Below are positions 40,721-50,015 of a stretch of 64,000 bases of DNA, piece by piece. The stretch is from positions 124,001 through 188,000 of the forward strand of contig NZ_QKTX01000006.1 of assembly GCF_003253485.1 (NCBI RefSeq), given 5' to 3'. The stretch comes from Algoriphagus aquaeductus. Its GTDB lineage: Bacteria > Bacteroidota > Bacteroidia > Cytophagales > Cyclobacteriaceae. The notes under the pieces are model-generated. The model was not told where the DNA came from, searched no databases, and worked only from the letters and a program-made list of their open reading frames with translations. The stretch's first letter is position 1; every line of letters begins with the position of its first letter. Both the position numbers and the translations under genes were made by a program.

Positions 40721-42376
40721 TCAATCCAGCTTTTTCCCCAGTTCTTTTCTGAAAAATTCCTTTAGGAGATTTTCATAACCCGGTCCATCCATTGGTTCCG
40801 GGACCAATCCTTTTTTCTCCGGGAAGGTTTCCATGTGCAAAGTTTGAGTAGGGAATGCAAATCTTACCCCCAGAGTCTGTGCAAGTTTGACCACCTGAAT
40901 CAAAATCTCATGGCGAGCCTGGAGTTCTTCCTTGATGGTGGGGACTTCAAAAAACAGGTAAAACATCACGTCCTGACTGTAGCTGGACAGATTGTTGAAG
41001 TAGACATGATAGAGATCTTTTCTGGTGTTGGGATGAGAAGCGATGATCTCCCTGAGGCCGAGTACGAACTGTTCGATAAGTGCCGGAGGAGTGTCATAGG
41101 TGATGGTCAAGGTGGTGGAGAATCTTCTGTATTGCCTCAATCCGTGATTGTCCACCACTGCATCGGCAATTTTGCCATTGGGGACATACATGAGTGAATT
41201 TCGAAACGTCCGGATTCTTGTGGAGCGAAATCCCACCTCTTCGACTGTACCGTCGATTTCTCCGGAGGTCACCCAATCCCCTACCTGAAATGGCTTGTCA
41301 ATGAAGATCATGATCGACCCAAAAAAGTTTTTGATGGTGTCTTGGGCAGCTAAGGCGATGGCTACACCTCCGATAGAAAGGCCTGTCAGAAATGGAATAA
41401 TATCCAGATCCAACCCATCTCTTAGGATAAACAGCGTACCGATCAGAATGACAAGTGCTTTGAGCGTTTTTCGTAACAAAGGAACCAGTTGGTCATCCAG
41501 GGTGGAAGCGGTTTTGGCAGCAAGACTGGCAAAGTAGGCGGCGATCACATCCACGATTTTGTAGAAAATGACCGTGATCAGAAAGGGCTTGAGTGTGTTA
41601 AATACTAGTACGATCCAAGCCCAAATCTCAGCGGGCAATTGGAGGACACGAAGCAACAGGGAGAGGAGGACAACAATGAGGTAAAAGCTGGTGACTTTGG
41701 CAATGGGTAGCAGGTAATTTTCCCCAATATACCCGTATCCCATTCGATTCATCAGATAGAGCAATACCTTGTCTACCAGGAAAGTGAAAACCAAATGGGA
41801 TAAAAAAGTCAGTAAAATCAAAATCAGCATCCCGAAAATCTGCCAAACCTGAAGCCCGAAATAATTTTCGGTCCCCATTTTGGGAAGCAGGTTTAAGAGC
41901 TGATCTGTGCCAAAAGGATAGGTTTCTGCATGAAGCTGATCGATCTGACTCACTGAAAAGGCAGAAAATCGCCACTGACTTCCTCTTTTCTCCAGGTAAA
42001 TTCCCGGAATCCGGTTTTTGTCGAAATAGTACTTATGCTCGGAGTTGGAGGTAGAGTCCTGATAATTTGGCTCATTGGGGATGGTACTGGTCCGAATGAT
42101 GATTCCTTTTCCTTCGAAAATTTGCTGAAGCTTGATTGCTAAAGTCTCCGGATCACCTTCCACTCCCCTTCGGTCCAGAGTCCTGGCAGCCCGACTGGGA
42201 TTGAAATTATCCGGATCCAGATGGATGAAAAAACTGAGGGTAGTATGGTAAGGAGAACTTAGATTTACTCCTTCAGGAAGCGGTTTGGAGTCTTGTTCAT
42301 CCAGGATGAGCTGCGCAAAAAGCGGGAATGAAAAAGCCAGAAGAAAAATCAGGGTGACTGGGGATTTTTTTAGCAT
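40721..42376 (-). CDS. Mechanosensitive ion channel, MscS family
   Basis: The 551-residue product has a signal peptide (ending PLFAQ), a periplasmic domain of about 150 residues, and then several membrane segments (from about residue 178). The MscS pore and beta domain follow (SIGGVAIALAAQDTIKNFFG, then DKPFQVGDWVTSGEIDGTVE and GFRSTRIRTFRNSLMYVPNG, about residues 330-400), with the MscS C-terminal domain after that. Such channels release solutes on hypo-osmotic shock. It is much longer than E. coli MscS because of the extra periplasmic and membrane parts. A promoter-like element lies just upstream. Confidence 0.92.
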   Translation of the reverse strand: MLKKSPVTLIFLLAFSFPLFAQLILDEQDSKPLPEGVNLSSPYHTTLSFFIHLDPDNFNPSRAARTLDRRGVEGDPETLAIKLQQIFEGKGIIIRTSTIPNEPNYQDSTSNSEHKYYFDKNRIPGIYLEKRGSQWRFSAFSVSQIDQLHAETYPFGTDQLLNLLPKMGTENYFGLQVWQIFGMLILILLTFLSHLVFTFLVDKVLLYLMNRMGYGYIGENYLLPIAKVTSFYLIVVLLSLLLRVLQLPAEIWAWIVLVFNTLKPFLITVIFYKIVDVIAAYFASLAAKTASTLDDQLVPLLRKTLKALVILIGTLFILRDGLDLDIIPFLTGLSIGGVAIALAAQDTIKNFFGSIMIFIDKPFQVGDWVTSGEIDGTVEEVGFRSTRIRTFRNSLMYVPNGKIADAVVDNHGLRQYRRFSTTLTITYDTPPALIEQFVLGLREIIASHPNTRKDLYHVYFNNLSSYSQDVMFYLFFEVPTIKEELQARHEILIQVVKLAQTLGVRFAFPTQTLHMETFPEKKGLVPEPMDGPGYENLLKEFFRKELGKKLD

Positions 42377-42401
42377 GGGGTGGTTATGTCCATTTATATG
42401 G

Positions 42402-42432
42402 CAAATTTAAGACAAACCAGATAGTAGGCCAA
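42402..42432 (-). promoter_or_regulatory. Promoter of the MscS-type channel gene
   Basis: On the minus strand TTGG (42432-42429) is followed after 19 bases by TAAATTTG (42409-42402), a good match to the Bacteroidota -33/-7 pattern. The ATG lies about 25 bases downstream. The element sits in the 61-base gap behind the 42438 gene. Confidence 0.65.
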
Positions 42433-42437
42433 GAATG

Positions 42438-45170
42438 TCAGTCAGGGATAACATACTCAAAGATCCTGTTTGCGGACCGAGTGCGGATGATGAGTTGGCC
42501 TTGCCGTACAAGATGGGTGATTTGAATTTCACCTTCGCTTTCCAAAGGGGAATTGGTCAAAAGATTGCCCGACATGTCGTATAAATAGCCAAAGCCTTGC
42601 TCCGGGTCGGTGACAGCAAGGATTTTTCGGGAGCTTCCAAAATCAAAATAACCGAACCAAGCATCCTTTTCGGAAATCGGCAAAGACATCAAGACCTTCT
42701 CCTGATCATTCAAGACCAGAGTTTTATTAAACTGTCTACCTAAAATCAAGAGAGACAAGGCCTTTTGGTCTGCGATCAGATCAAATTGATCGTCCCGGTT
42801 GTTTTTGACCAATTGGTTGCGATAATTGATTTCTCCCGAAAAAGACCCTCCAATGACCTCGCCTCCTTGGGTGACTGCCGTAAGGGTAGGAGAACTCCCA
42901 TAGGTGACTCGAATTGGCGTGGTGATATCTTTGCCTAATTTCAATGGAGAGCCAGGTTGATTTTCTCCTCTCCGGTTAAAGAAATGTACGTTGCCTGATT
43001 TTCCCTGAGCTACCATAAAATCGCCTTTTCCGGGCACCCGGATATGGAATGATGATCCCAGAGTGGGTTCTCCCAAACGTAATGGAGCCCACCCATCCAG
43101 TGCTTTTCCGGTTTTGTCCAGAAGCCAAAGATTACCCGTTGGAGAGGTTAGGAAATAGCGATATTCTCTACTCTGATCATAATCTACCAAGTTGAGTTGG
43201 GCAATTTTATCCCCCGGTAATCGTATCGGGAAGCCCGGCAGTGCATTTCCCAGTCTGTCAATCGCATAAAGTTGTTCTGCGGTCGCTACCAGCAATTGAA
43301 GCTTGCCATTTTTGTAGAAATCGATCTGAAATGCATCCGAAACGATAGGGCCTGATAATTTTTGGCTAAAGACCTGTTCACCGGCTGAATTGATCAAATA
43401 CAGGATATCATTGACGTCCTGTACAACCAGGTCTTCCGAATTATCATTGAAGTTTCGAACAGACTTAGGGCCATAACTCACTTTGGCAGGAAGTGAAAAT
43501 TGTTTCCCGGATACGAGTTCGAAAGATTTTTTCTCGGTATTACGCTGTTTTTTTTCGGACCCGTATCGGATATGCAAGGATGCTTCCGGTCCTGAGGGCA
43601 TTTGATGAATCCTGAAACTCAGGTAAGAAAATTGCTGAAATTCTGAGGAGAATTTCTGCAGGAAGGTGCTCCAGTTTGGATTGCTCGTTTGAATCCACCT
43701 GTTCCAGATTTTAGGGATAAAAAAAGTTTTGCTGAAGCCGGAGGAGGGGGAAATCGACTTAGAACCCGAATCCGACGAATTTCGGCTCCAAGTATTGCCT
43801 TGATAGTAATCATCCATCACCCATTTCATCCCGGGTGCCGAATTGGTCAAAATCAAGATGTCTTCGATCAAACTGATGTGGGTTTGCTCAAATCCCATAA
43901 ACTTTCCGTTGAAAACATAGGCAGGAAACTCTTCCTCCGGGAAGAATAGGATTTCATTTTCTCTGTAGTAATCTCCGGACAGGGTTTCGGTAGTATTACG
44001 GAATTCTTTCAAAAATGCCCAAACTTGTCCGGGTTGAGTGGTTTTGATCAGAAGCGCTTGGTTTTTTATCTGATTCCCCTGAGGTTCCAATTCCAGAAAA
44101 TACATTTCCCCCGAAAAATAATCCAGAAACCCTCGATCAATCAATCTGGACTGAATCTCACCACTGATGGTGGATTTGGGGGCAAAAGCCGGGTTTTGAA
44201 GCTTTTGAGTTTCATAGATTCCATTGAGATTGATTTGGGAAAGAGACAGAGTTCTGTTGGATATCAATTTTTCGAATTCAGGAAATTGGGCCTGCACAGA
44301 AGGTAAAAAATTGAGAGAGGGATCCATGGAAATCGGACCTTTAAAAACAAGTTGGTCTTCTTCAAACTCGAGATTTAAAGCAACTGCCTGATCTGAAAGC
44401 AGGAATTCTTGGATAGCGGGTGACTCCCGTTGTGAACTGACTCCGCTCAGAAGTTTACCGATTCCTTTGGATGTAAGAATCAGTCTTCCCAATCCAGAGG
44501 GAGAGGAGAGCTGGTCCCCGAGCTTATCAGAAAGCTGATTGGGGTTGTCGCTGATGTAAAACCGAATGGCTTCTTCAATGACAAAAGAGGACGAGGAGAT
44601 CAATAACACATTGTTGAGAATGGTGATGGACCATTGTCGGGTATTGGAGGGATTGATATACTCCAGTATTTCTTGATCGCTGTATCTTCTGGATTGAAAT
44701 TTTGCCCTGGCCGGGACTTTTGACTTCATTTCTTCCAGAAGTTCGGCCGGCGAATTAGTTCCAAAATTGACGGTGAAAAGAAGGCTGAAATTATCTACAC
44801 CGGTGGCATGGTAGCTGACTGTGACCTGTTTTTTTCGAAGAATTTTCGAAATAGACCCATTACTTCCCATGAGGCTGTCCAATGTGGTCAACTGAGAAGA
44901 AAAAGTCTGAAATGCCGGAAATTGAGAAAGTAATTCCCAGGCGGGCTGATTGACCAATTCATTCCAGGTTTGGTCTGCCTGATTCGTTTCGAAAAGGAAA
45001 GCCGCGTCACTCGAAATCAATTCCAAGCTATTCATCTTTCTGGAAGAGATGAACTTAAGGTATAACTCATAAGCCCCCCAACCCACAAGAGGAACCAGTA
45101 ATATGACCAAAAGACTTTTCCAGATTTTCACTTGAATACGGAAGGGTGAATTTTGAATTTGAGTATACAA
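42438..45170 (-). CDS. Large membrane-anchored protein with DUF3352-like and propeller-like parts, function unknown
   Basis: The frame encodes up to 910 residues. The N-terminus has one membrane segment (KSLLVILLVPLVGWGAYELY, about residues 18-37), so the bulk is periplasmic or surface-exposed. About residues 45-560 recall DUF3352-type proteins (ELISSDAAFLFETNQ, LPSVQAQFPEFEKLISNR). About 590-900 has repeated strands such as LYLINSAGEQVFSQKLSGP and LWLLDKTGKALDGWAPLRLG that look like PQQ/WD-type propeller blades. The first codon is TTG and sits in the T-tract of the mdh terminator; a GTG at 45131 (VKIWKSLLVILL) is an equally good start. It follows mdh on the same strand. Confidence 0.65.
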   Translation of the reverse strand: MYTQIQNSPFRIQVKIWKSLLVILLVPLVGWGAYELYLKFISSRKMNSLELISSDAAFLFETNQADQTWNELVNQPAWELLSQFPAFQTFSSQLTTLDSLMGSNGSISKILRKKQVTVSYHATGVDNFSLLFTVNFGTNSPAELLEEMKSKVPARAKFQSRRYSDQEILEYINPSNTRQWSITILNNVLLISSSSFVIEEAIRFYISDNPNQLSDKLGDQLSSPSGLGRLILTSKGIGKLLSGVSSQRESPAIQEFLLSDQAVALNLEFEEDQLVFKGPISMDPSLNFLPSVQAQFPEFEKLISNRTLSLSQINLNGIYETQKLQNPAFAPKSTISGEIQSRLIDRGFLDYFSGEMYFLELEPQGNQIKNQALLIKTTQPGQVWAFLKEFRNTTETLSGDYYRENEILFFPEEEFPAYVFNGKFMGFEQTHISLIEDILILTNSAPGMKWVMDDYYQGNTWSRNSSDSGSKSISPSSGFSKTFFIPKIWNRWIQTSNPNWSTFLQKFSSEFQQFSYLSFRIHQMPSGPEASLHIRYGSEKKQRNTEKKSFELVSGKQFSLPAKVSYGPKSVRNFNDNSEDLVVQDVNDILYLINSAGEQVFSQKLSGPIVSDAFQIDFYKNGKLQLLVATAEQLYAIDRLGNALPGFPIRLPGDKIAQLNLVDYDQSREYRYFLTSPTGNLWLLDKTGKALDGWAPLRLGEPTLGSSFHIRVPGKGDFMVAQGKSGNVHFFNRRGENQPGSPLKLGKDITTPIRVTYGSSPTLTAVTQGGEVIGGSFSGEINYRNQLVKNNRDDQFDLIADQKALSLLILGRQFNKTLVLNDQEKVLMSLPISEKDAWFGYFDFGSSRKILAVTDPEQGFGYLYDMSGNLLTNSPLESEGEIQITHLVRQGQLIIRTRSANRIFEYVIPD

Positions 45171-45215
45171 AAAAAGACCTAAGAAACTTCGGTAAAACCG
45201 GAAGAATCTTAGGTC
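45169..45215 (-). terminator. Terminator of mdh (minus strand)
   Basis: Read on the minus strand, GACCTAAG (45215-45208) pairs with CTTAGGTC (45183-45176), with an inner CTTCCGGT/ACCGAAG arm, followed by seven T (45175-45169). It therefore ends the mdh transcript and its T-tract abuts the first possible codon of the next gene. Confidence 0.8.
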
Positions 45216-45236
45216 AGATATTAGTATTAAATCGAA

Positions 45237-46172
45237 TTATTTACCCAATCGATCCAATACATTCATTACTTCTTTGACATGTCCTCTGGAAGTTTCCAAA
45301 AGTGCCTTTTCCTCGGCATTCAAATCCAGTTCAATCACTTTTTCAATCCCGTTTTTGCCAAGAATCACCGGTACTCCTAGGTAGCAGTCATCGATTCCAT
45401 ATTCTCCGTCCAGTTTGATACACACAGGGAATACTCTTCTTTGGTTTTTCAGGATAGCTTCCACCATTTGAGCAGCAGCCGATCCGGGAGCATACCATGC
45501 CGAAGTGCCCATCAATTTCACCAGTTCCCCGCCTCCAAATTTCGTTCTTTCGATGATCGCGTCAAGTTTCTCTTTTTCTACCAATTCGGTTACCGGAATC
45601 CCTGCTACGGTGGTATATCGGGGAAGTGGTACCATGGTGTCTCCATGCCCTCCCATGAGGATGGCTTGGATTTCTTTTCCAGATACGTTCAATTCTTCCG
45701 CCAAGAAAGCTCGGTATCGGGCTGTATCCAAGATCCCGGCCATACCCATCACTTTGGTTCTTGGTAGTCCAGAGGTCAGATGAGCCTGATAAGTCATGAC
45801 ATCCAGGGGATTGGAAACCACAATAATGATGGCGTTTGGAGAGTATTTGACAATATTTTCGGTTACTGACTTTACAATCCCCGCGTTGGTTTCAATCAGG
45901 TCATCACGAGTCATTCCGGGTTTTCTGGGAAGTCCGGAAGTGATGACGACCACATCCGAGTTGGCAGTTTTGCTGTAGTCATTGGTGCTGCCCACGGTAC
46001 GGCTGTCATACTGATTGATGGGAGCCTTTTGCCAAATATCAAGGGCTTTACCTTCGGCAATGCCTTCTTTGATGTCTACCAATACGATTTCCTCTGCAAT
46101 TTCGCGATAAGCTAAAACATCGGCACAGGTGGCCCCTACGTTACCTGCACCAACTACGGTTACTTTGCTCAT
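45237..46172 (-). CDS. mdh: Malate dehydrogenase
   Basis: The 311-residue product interconverts malate and oxaloacetate with NAD in the TCA cycle. It has the Rossmann motif VGAGNVGATCADVL, Asp in IVLVDIKEG for NAD preference, the substrate loop SGLPRKPGMTRDDL with its two Arg, and the catalytic His in GGHGDTMVPLPR. It belongs to the LDH-like branch of malate dehydrogenases (about 310 residues). No exact TAnnTTTG box is visible upstream. A hairpin terminator follows it. Confidence 0.97.
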   Translation of the reverse strand: MSKVTVVGAGNVGATCADVLAYREIAEEIVLVDIKEGIAEGKALDIWQKAPINQYDSRTVGSTNDYSKTANSDVVVITSGLPRKPGMTRDDLIETNAGIVKSVTENIVKYSPNAIIIVVSNPLDVMTYQAHLTSGLPRTKVMGMAGILDTARYRAFLAEELNVSGKEIQAILMGGHGDTMVPLPRYTTVAGIPVTELVEKEKLDAIIERTKFGGGELVKLMGTSAWYAPGSAAAQMVEAILKNQRRVFPVCIKLDGEYGIDDCYLGVPVILGKNGIEKVIELDLNAEEKALLETSRGHVKEVMNVLDRLGK

Positions 46173-46316
46173 GTGTTTTTATGGATTTTATATGTGAATT
46201 GCCTTCAAAAGCGGCGCTAAGTTAATAAGCTATGCTTATGATTCGAAACCGTGTGAGGATTAGTTTGTTCTGAATTGTTGTTTTTTGACAAACGAAGCTA
46301 GGGGAGGATAAGCAGG

Positions 46317-46832
46317 TTATTCAAACATTTGTCTAAGGCTGAAAAAGCCGAATGACTCGCGGTAGGATCTGAAAAGGCGCTGGTTGTTGGCATTGTAATA
46401 CTCCGCCAATGAGGTCATCATTTTGGCTTTGATTTTTGGGTTGCTGTCAAAAATCTCCTGGATGGCAAAGTGTGGAATGACAATCAGTTCTGCCTCATCA
46501 GATGTGACCAAGGCGGTATAGGTTCGTTTGGCATTTTCGAGGAGTGAATTTTCGCCAAAAGCTTCTCCCCGCTTGAGTTGCATGATTGTTTCAAAATTGT
46601 CCCTGACATCAATCGTCAGGTCGATTTGGCCTCTCCGGATCAGGTATAGAGCCTGACTGGGGTCTTTGCTGAAAAAGACTACCTCATCCCGATTGTACTT
46701 TCGCTCATGCATGGCAGGAAGAAACCGGGCCAATTCTTTTTGGCGGAGCCGTTCAAAAAATTTGATCCCCTGCATGAAATCAAACATCTGCAGCTCTTGG
46801 GATTCATAGGTTTTGGAAAAAGGGTTTCGCAT
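46317..46832 (-). CDS. Cyclic-nucleotide-binding-domain protein without a DNA-binding domain
   Basis: The 171-residue product has one cNMP-binding beta barrel (about residues 20-140): FFERLRQKELARFLPAMHER, VVFFSKDPSQALYLIRRGQI and the phosphate-binding cassette GEAFGENSLLENAKRTYTAL. The remaining about 30 residues (YYNANNQRLFRSYRESFG) are a helix with no helix-turn-helix, so it is a sensor or scaffold rather than a CRP-type regulator. It starts three bases after the tilS stop on the same strand. The ligand is unknown. Confidence 0.85.
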   Translation of the reverse strand: MRNPFSKTYESQELQMFDFMQGIKFFERLRQKELARFLPAMHERKYNRDEVVFFSKDPSQALYLIRRGQIDLTIDVRDNFETIMQLKRGEAFGENSLLENAKRTYTALVTSDEAELIVIPHFAIQEIFDSNPKIKAKMMTSLAEYYNANNQRLFRSYRESFGFFSLRQMFE

Positions 46833-46835
46833 GGC

Positions 46836-48155
46836 TCAGCGTTTTTTGAAGGATAGTATTTTTCGGGTTGCGGGAGTGATTTTGACCCAATCGGCAATTC
46901 TCAAGCCCATGACCCAGGCAATTTTCCCTCCTGAAACTAGGACTTTTATTTGTTGTTTTTTAGAAATGGATATTTTGAGATCAATCAAAAAATCAGAAAC
47001 TTTTTTCTCGGACTTCATCCCCAGTGGAATAAATCTGTCCCCTTCTCTCCAGCTTCGGATCTCCAAGGGAAACTCCAATTGATCCTCGTCCAATTGGGCG
47101 TGCTGAGGATTTGGATCGATCTCATGAGAACCTTTCCTTCTAAAAACTTGGTAGATCTCTTCAGGGAGATTGAATTCCTCCTCATCTCCGGTCAGTATCA
47201 GACCTTCAAATGATTCTTGAACCGGACAAAGAATCATTTCCTTGCGGTCAAACCAAAGCTGGTAACCTTTCCCCATAAACATAGAGCCGGTACGGATCTG
47301 CTGGAGATTTTCCCAAATGGATTGCGTTTGCTCGGGATTGAAACCGTATGACCTGAGCCAAAAATACAAAAGGGAGGCCCCGCCTTGCATAGGCAATAGA
47401 TCTGCAAAAGCTAAAACCTGATGCCCCTCTATTTCTTTGATTTTGCTGGCCTTCCAAAGCTCAAAAAGTCCTGAAAATGCTTTTCCGGTGTCTTTTAATC
47501 GGCCAAAACTGCTCAATAGATTTTTTCGTGCATCAGGCTCAAGGCCGTAAATCGCAGGAAGTCCGTTGATTCGAAGGTTGTTTCGTTTGTATTCCGATTT
47601 TTGATTGGAGCTGTCATCTCTCCAAGTGTATCCATTTGAGGTCATGAAATCGGATAGCCTGTCTCTGGAAAAGGCCAACAAAGGGCGGATCAGCCAACCT
47701 TTTCGTTCACTCATTCCGTATATTCCTTCGATTCCGGTTCCTCTAAGGAGATTGAGAAAAATCGTTTCAATCTGATCATCTTCATGGTGGGCCAGCAGTA
47801 TGCCATCAAGGGATTGATTGCTTCGGATTTCCTCAAAGAAAGCATACCGAAGTTCCCTTGCCGCCATTTGGGTAGAGATACCTTTGGAGCCAGCATATGA
47901 AGTGGTTTCTGCCTTTTTGGTGTGACAAAGGATTTGCCGGGATTGGGCCCAAGCTTCTACGAAGGTCTGATCGCCGTCGCTCTCATGGCCCCTGAGTTGA
48001 AAATTGACATGAGCGATTTCAAAGGGAATACCTGCATTCCAAAGTAAATTTGCCAGGGCCATGCTGTCCAGACCTCCACTGCAGGCCAATAAATACCGGT
48101 GGTCAGTGTCCACCAGTTGATGATTTTGGATGTGAGAGATAAAGGCTTCCTGCAT
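46836..48155 (-). CDS. tilS: tRNA(Ile)-lysidine synthetase
   Basis: The 439-residue product modifies C34 of the minor tRNA-Ile to lysidine so that it reads AUA. The ATP-binding P-loop is CSGGLDSMALANLL (about residues 25-38), and HVNFQLRGHESDGD and ILLAHHEDDQIETIFLNLLR complete the N-type ATPase domain. The C-terminal domain shows EIRSWREGDRFIPLGM, the typical TilS_C segment. The start lies at the edge of a divergent promoter toward 48204. The cNMP-binding gene follows after three bases. Confidence 0.95.
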   Translation of the reverse strand: MQEAFISHIQNHQLVDTDHRYLLACSGGLDSMALANLLWNAGIPFEIAHVNFQLRGHESDGDQTFVEAWAQSRQILCHTKKAETTSYAGSKGISTQMAARELRYAFFEEIRSNQSLDGILLAHHEDDQIETIFLNLLRGTGIEGIYGMSERKGWLIRPLLAFSRDRLSDFMTSNGYTWRDDSSNQKSEYKRNNLRINGLPAIYGLEPDARKNLLSSFGRLKDTGKAFSGLFELWKASKIKEIEGHQVLAFADLLPMQGGASLLYFWLRSYGFNPEQTQSIWENLQQIRTGSMFMGKGYQLWFDRKEMILCPVQESFEGLILTGDEEEFNLPEEIYQVFRRKGSHEIDPNPQHAQLDEDQLEFPLEIRSWREGDRFIPLGMKSEKKVSDFLIDLKISISKKQQIKVLVSGGKIAWVMGLRIADWVKITPATRKILSFKKR

Positions 48156-48186
48156 TGATCAAAAATAGCTTTTTCTGCTAATTTTG
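48155..48186 (+). promoter_or_regulatory. Promoter of the OstA-like gene
   Basis: TTG (48155-48157), a 21-base spacer and TAATTTTG (48179-48186) fit the Bacteroidota -33/-7 pattern with a slightly long spacer. It lies 18 bases before the ATG at 48204 and touches the start codon of the divergent tilS gene. Confidence 0.65.
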
Positions 48187-48203
48187 CCGACATCTACCGA
48201 TTT

Positions 48204-49838
48204 ATGACTATTCGAATTTCAACCCTTCTCTTGTTTTTCTTGATTTCATTTTTGAAAGTCGCGAGTAGTTTTGCTCAGGAAAACTCTACCCTTGAGATTC
48301 TGAATGCCGAAATGCTGAAAGGGGAAAGAGGGATTGAACGGTTACTGGGCAATGTCCGAATGAGACACCAAAATTCACTGATTTTTTGTGATTCGGCGCA
48401 TTTTTTCAGAGAGCAAAATCGAGCACAGCTTTATGGAAGGGTAAGGATCCAAGACGTGGAAGACCCAATTACTACCACCAGTACCTATGCGGAATACGAC
48501 GGCAATACCAAAATCGCCAAACTCAGAAATAAGGTAGTTTTCACCAACCAACAAACCACTCTCTACACGGAGTTTTTGGATTACAATAGAGAGACCAATG
48601 TTGCCAATTATTTCAATAAGGGAAAAGTCGTAGACTCTGTCAATGTGCTCACCAGTGAAACCGGGATTTACGAAGTCAACTACGAGCGGATTACTTTTCA
48701 GGAAAATGTGGAATTGGTCAATCCCGATTACACCCTCAAATCAAACGATCTGATCTATCTCACCATTCCTAAAACAGCCCAAACTCAGGGTTTGACCAAT
48801 ATTGTTTCCAAAGAGGGATACAATCTGGACGCGCAACAGGGAAGTTTCTATAATACACAAAGCAAGCAGTTTAGATTTTTTGATGGGATTGTCGAAAATG
48901 AGGAAACCAGGGTAAAAGCCGATGAGCTGTTTTATGATGAACCCAATGGCTACTATGAGGGCAAAAATGATGTGAGGATCCTCAATAAGGAAAGAAATAC
49001 CGAGGTATTTGGGGATGTGGGGAAATATTGGGAGGAGCGCAAATACAGTGAAGTATTTGGGAAAGCATTGGTCAGAAGGTATTTTGAAACGGACACCCTT
49101 TTTGTGGCTGCCGATACGCTTATTTCCCATGACAATGAAGCAGATTCGATCAAATATCTGTTAGCGTTCCATTCCGTCCGCTTGGTGAAATCTGATCTCT
49201 CAGGCCGGGCAGATTCACTGTACTATAATTATGCTGATTCCTCTATTCAGCTGTTTAGAGACCCTGTTCTTTGGAATCAAAAAAGTCAAATCTCAGCGGA
49301 CAGCATGAGTTTTTTGATTGCCAATGAGAAATTGGATCGTGTTTTTATGAAAGATAAAGCCTTTGCGATCATGACCGATACCCTGCTCAATTTCAATCAA
49401 ATGAAAGGGAGGAAAATGACCGGATATTTCAAAGAGGGGCAAATGGAGAAGCTGTATATCGAAGGCAATGGTGAATCACTTTATTTTGCCTTGGAAGCGG
49501 ATACCCTTACCCAGGGAGTCAACCGGATTTTGAGTGCCACCATTGAGTTGACTTTTGTAGATGGTGCCATCAAAAAGTCAAATTTCGGAATAAGACCTGA
49601 TGGAAAATTTACACCTGTTCAGAAAATAGATGACAAAACAGGTCGCTTGGAAGGGTTTTCTTGGAGAATTGAGGAGAAGCCCTCCAAAAAAGACATGGAT
49701 GCTTGGAGAAAAGTGATAGAAATTGAGTCTAAACCCAAAAATCTTTTTGATGATCCCGACGTGTCCCTTCAGATGCCTTCGGATGGTCAAATTCAAAAAG
49801 AATTAAATAAAAAGGAGTTTAAAGTCAATAATCTGTAA
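48204..49838 (+). CDS. OstA-like (LptA/LptD-type) LPS transport protein
   Basis: The 544-residue product has a signal peptide (about residues 1-25, ending SSFAQ) followed by repeated OstA-type beta-jellyroll strands: ERLLGNVRMRHQNSLIFCDS, TSTYAEYDGNTKIAKLRNKV, GYNLDAQQGSFYNTQSKQFR and ADELFYDEPNGYYEGKNDVR. This matches the Bacteroidota OstA family, which bridges LPS transport across the periplasm. It lacks the C-terminal barrel of LptD, so a periplasmic LptA-like bridge role is the better inference. A weak terminator follows at 49902-49927. Confidence 0.85.
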   Translation: MTIRISTLLLFFLISFLKVASSFAQENSTLEILNAEMLKGERGIERLLGNVRMRHQNSLIFCDSAHFFREQNRAQLYGRVRIQDVEDPITTTSTYAEYDGNTKIAKLRNKVVFTNQQTTLYTEFLDYNRETNVANYFNKGKVVDSVNVLTSETGIYEVNYERITFQENVELVNPDYTLKSNDLIYLTIPKTAQTQGLTNIVSKEGYNLDAQQGSFYNTQSKQFRFFDGIVENEETRVKADELFYDEPNGYYEGKNDVRILNKERNTEVFGDVGKYWEERKYSEVFGKALVRRYFETDTLFVAADTLISHDNEADSIKYLLAFHSVRLVKSDLSGRADSLYYNYADSSIQLFRDPVLWNQKSQISADSMSFLIANEKLDRVFMKDKAFAIMTDTLLNFNQMKGRKMTGYFKEGQMEKLYIEGNGESLYFALEADTLTQGVNRILSATIELTFVDGAIKKSNFGIRPDGKFTPVQKIDDKTGRLEGFSWRIEEKPSKKDMDAWRKVIEIESKPKNLFDDPDVSLQMPSDGQIQKELNKKEFKVNNL

Positions 49839-49901
49839 CTCATTTTGGTTTTGGGATTATTGAAATTCCCCAACGGTTTTATTCCCGAAAAATTTTAAAA
49901 A

Positions 49902-49927
49902 GGTTAACAACAATTAACCCCTTTTTT
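49902..49927 (+). terminator. Probable terminator after the OstA-like gene
   Basis: GGTTAA (49902-49907) pairs with TTAACC (49914-49919) around a CAACAA loop, followed by CC and six T. The stem is short and AT-rich, so termination may be weak. Confidence 0.5.
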
Positions 49928-49950
49928 CGAGTTTAGTGTATCCATTTAGA

Positions 49951-49958
49951 TAATTTTG
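49951..49958 (+). promoter_or_regulatory. -7 box before the T9SS cargo gene
   Basis: TAATTTTG matches TAnnTTTG and lies 57 bases before the ATG at 50016. No good -33 element is visible at the right spacing. Confidence 0.5.
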
Positions 49959-50015
49959 TCCGTATATTAATTGTCTTGAAAACCAACTTCCTAGGCGTAT
50001 CGATCAAAATTTTAC

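Noticed and set aside
44025..44306. Plus-strand frames within the 42438-45170 gene
   Set aside because: They are short, lack signal peptides or motifs, and run opposite a 910-codon frame with consistent protein features.
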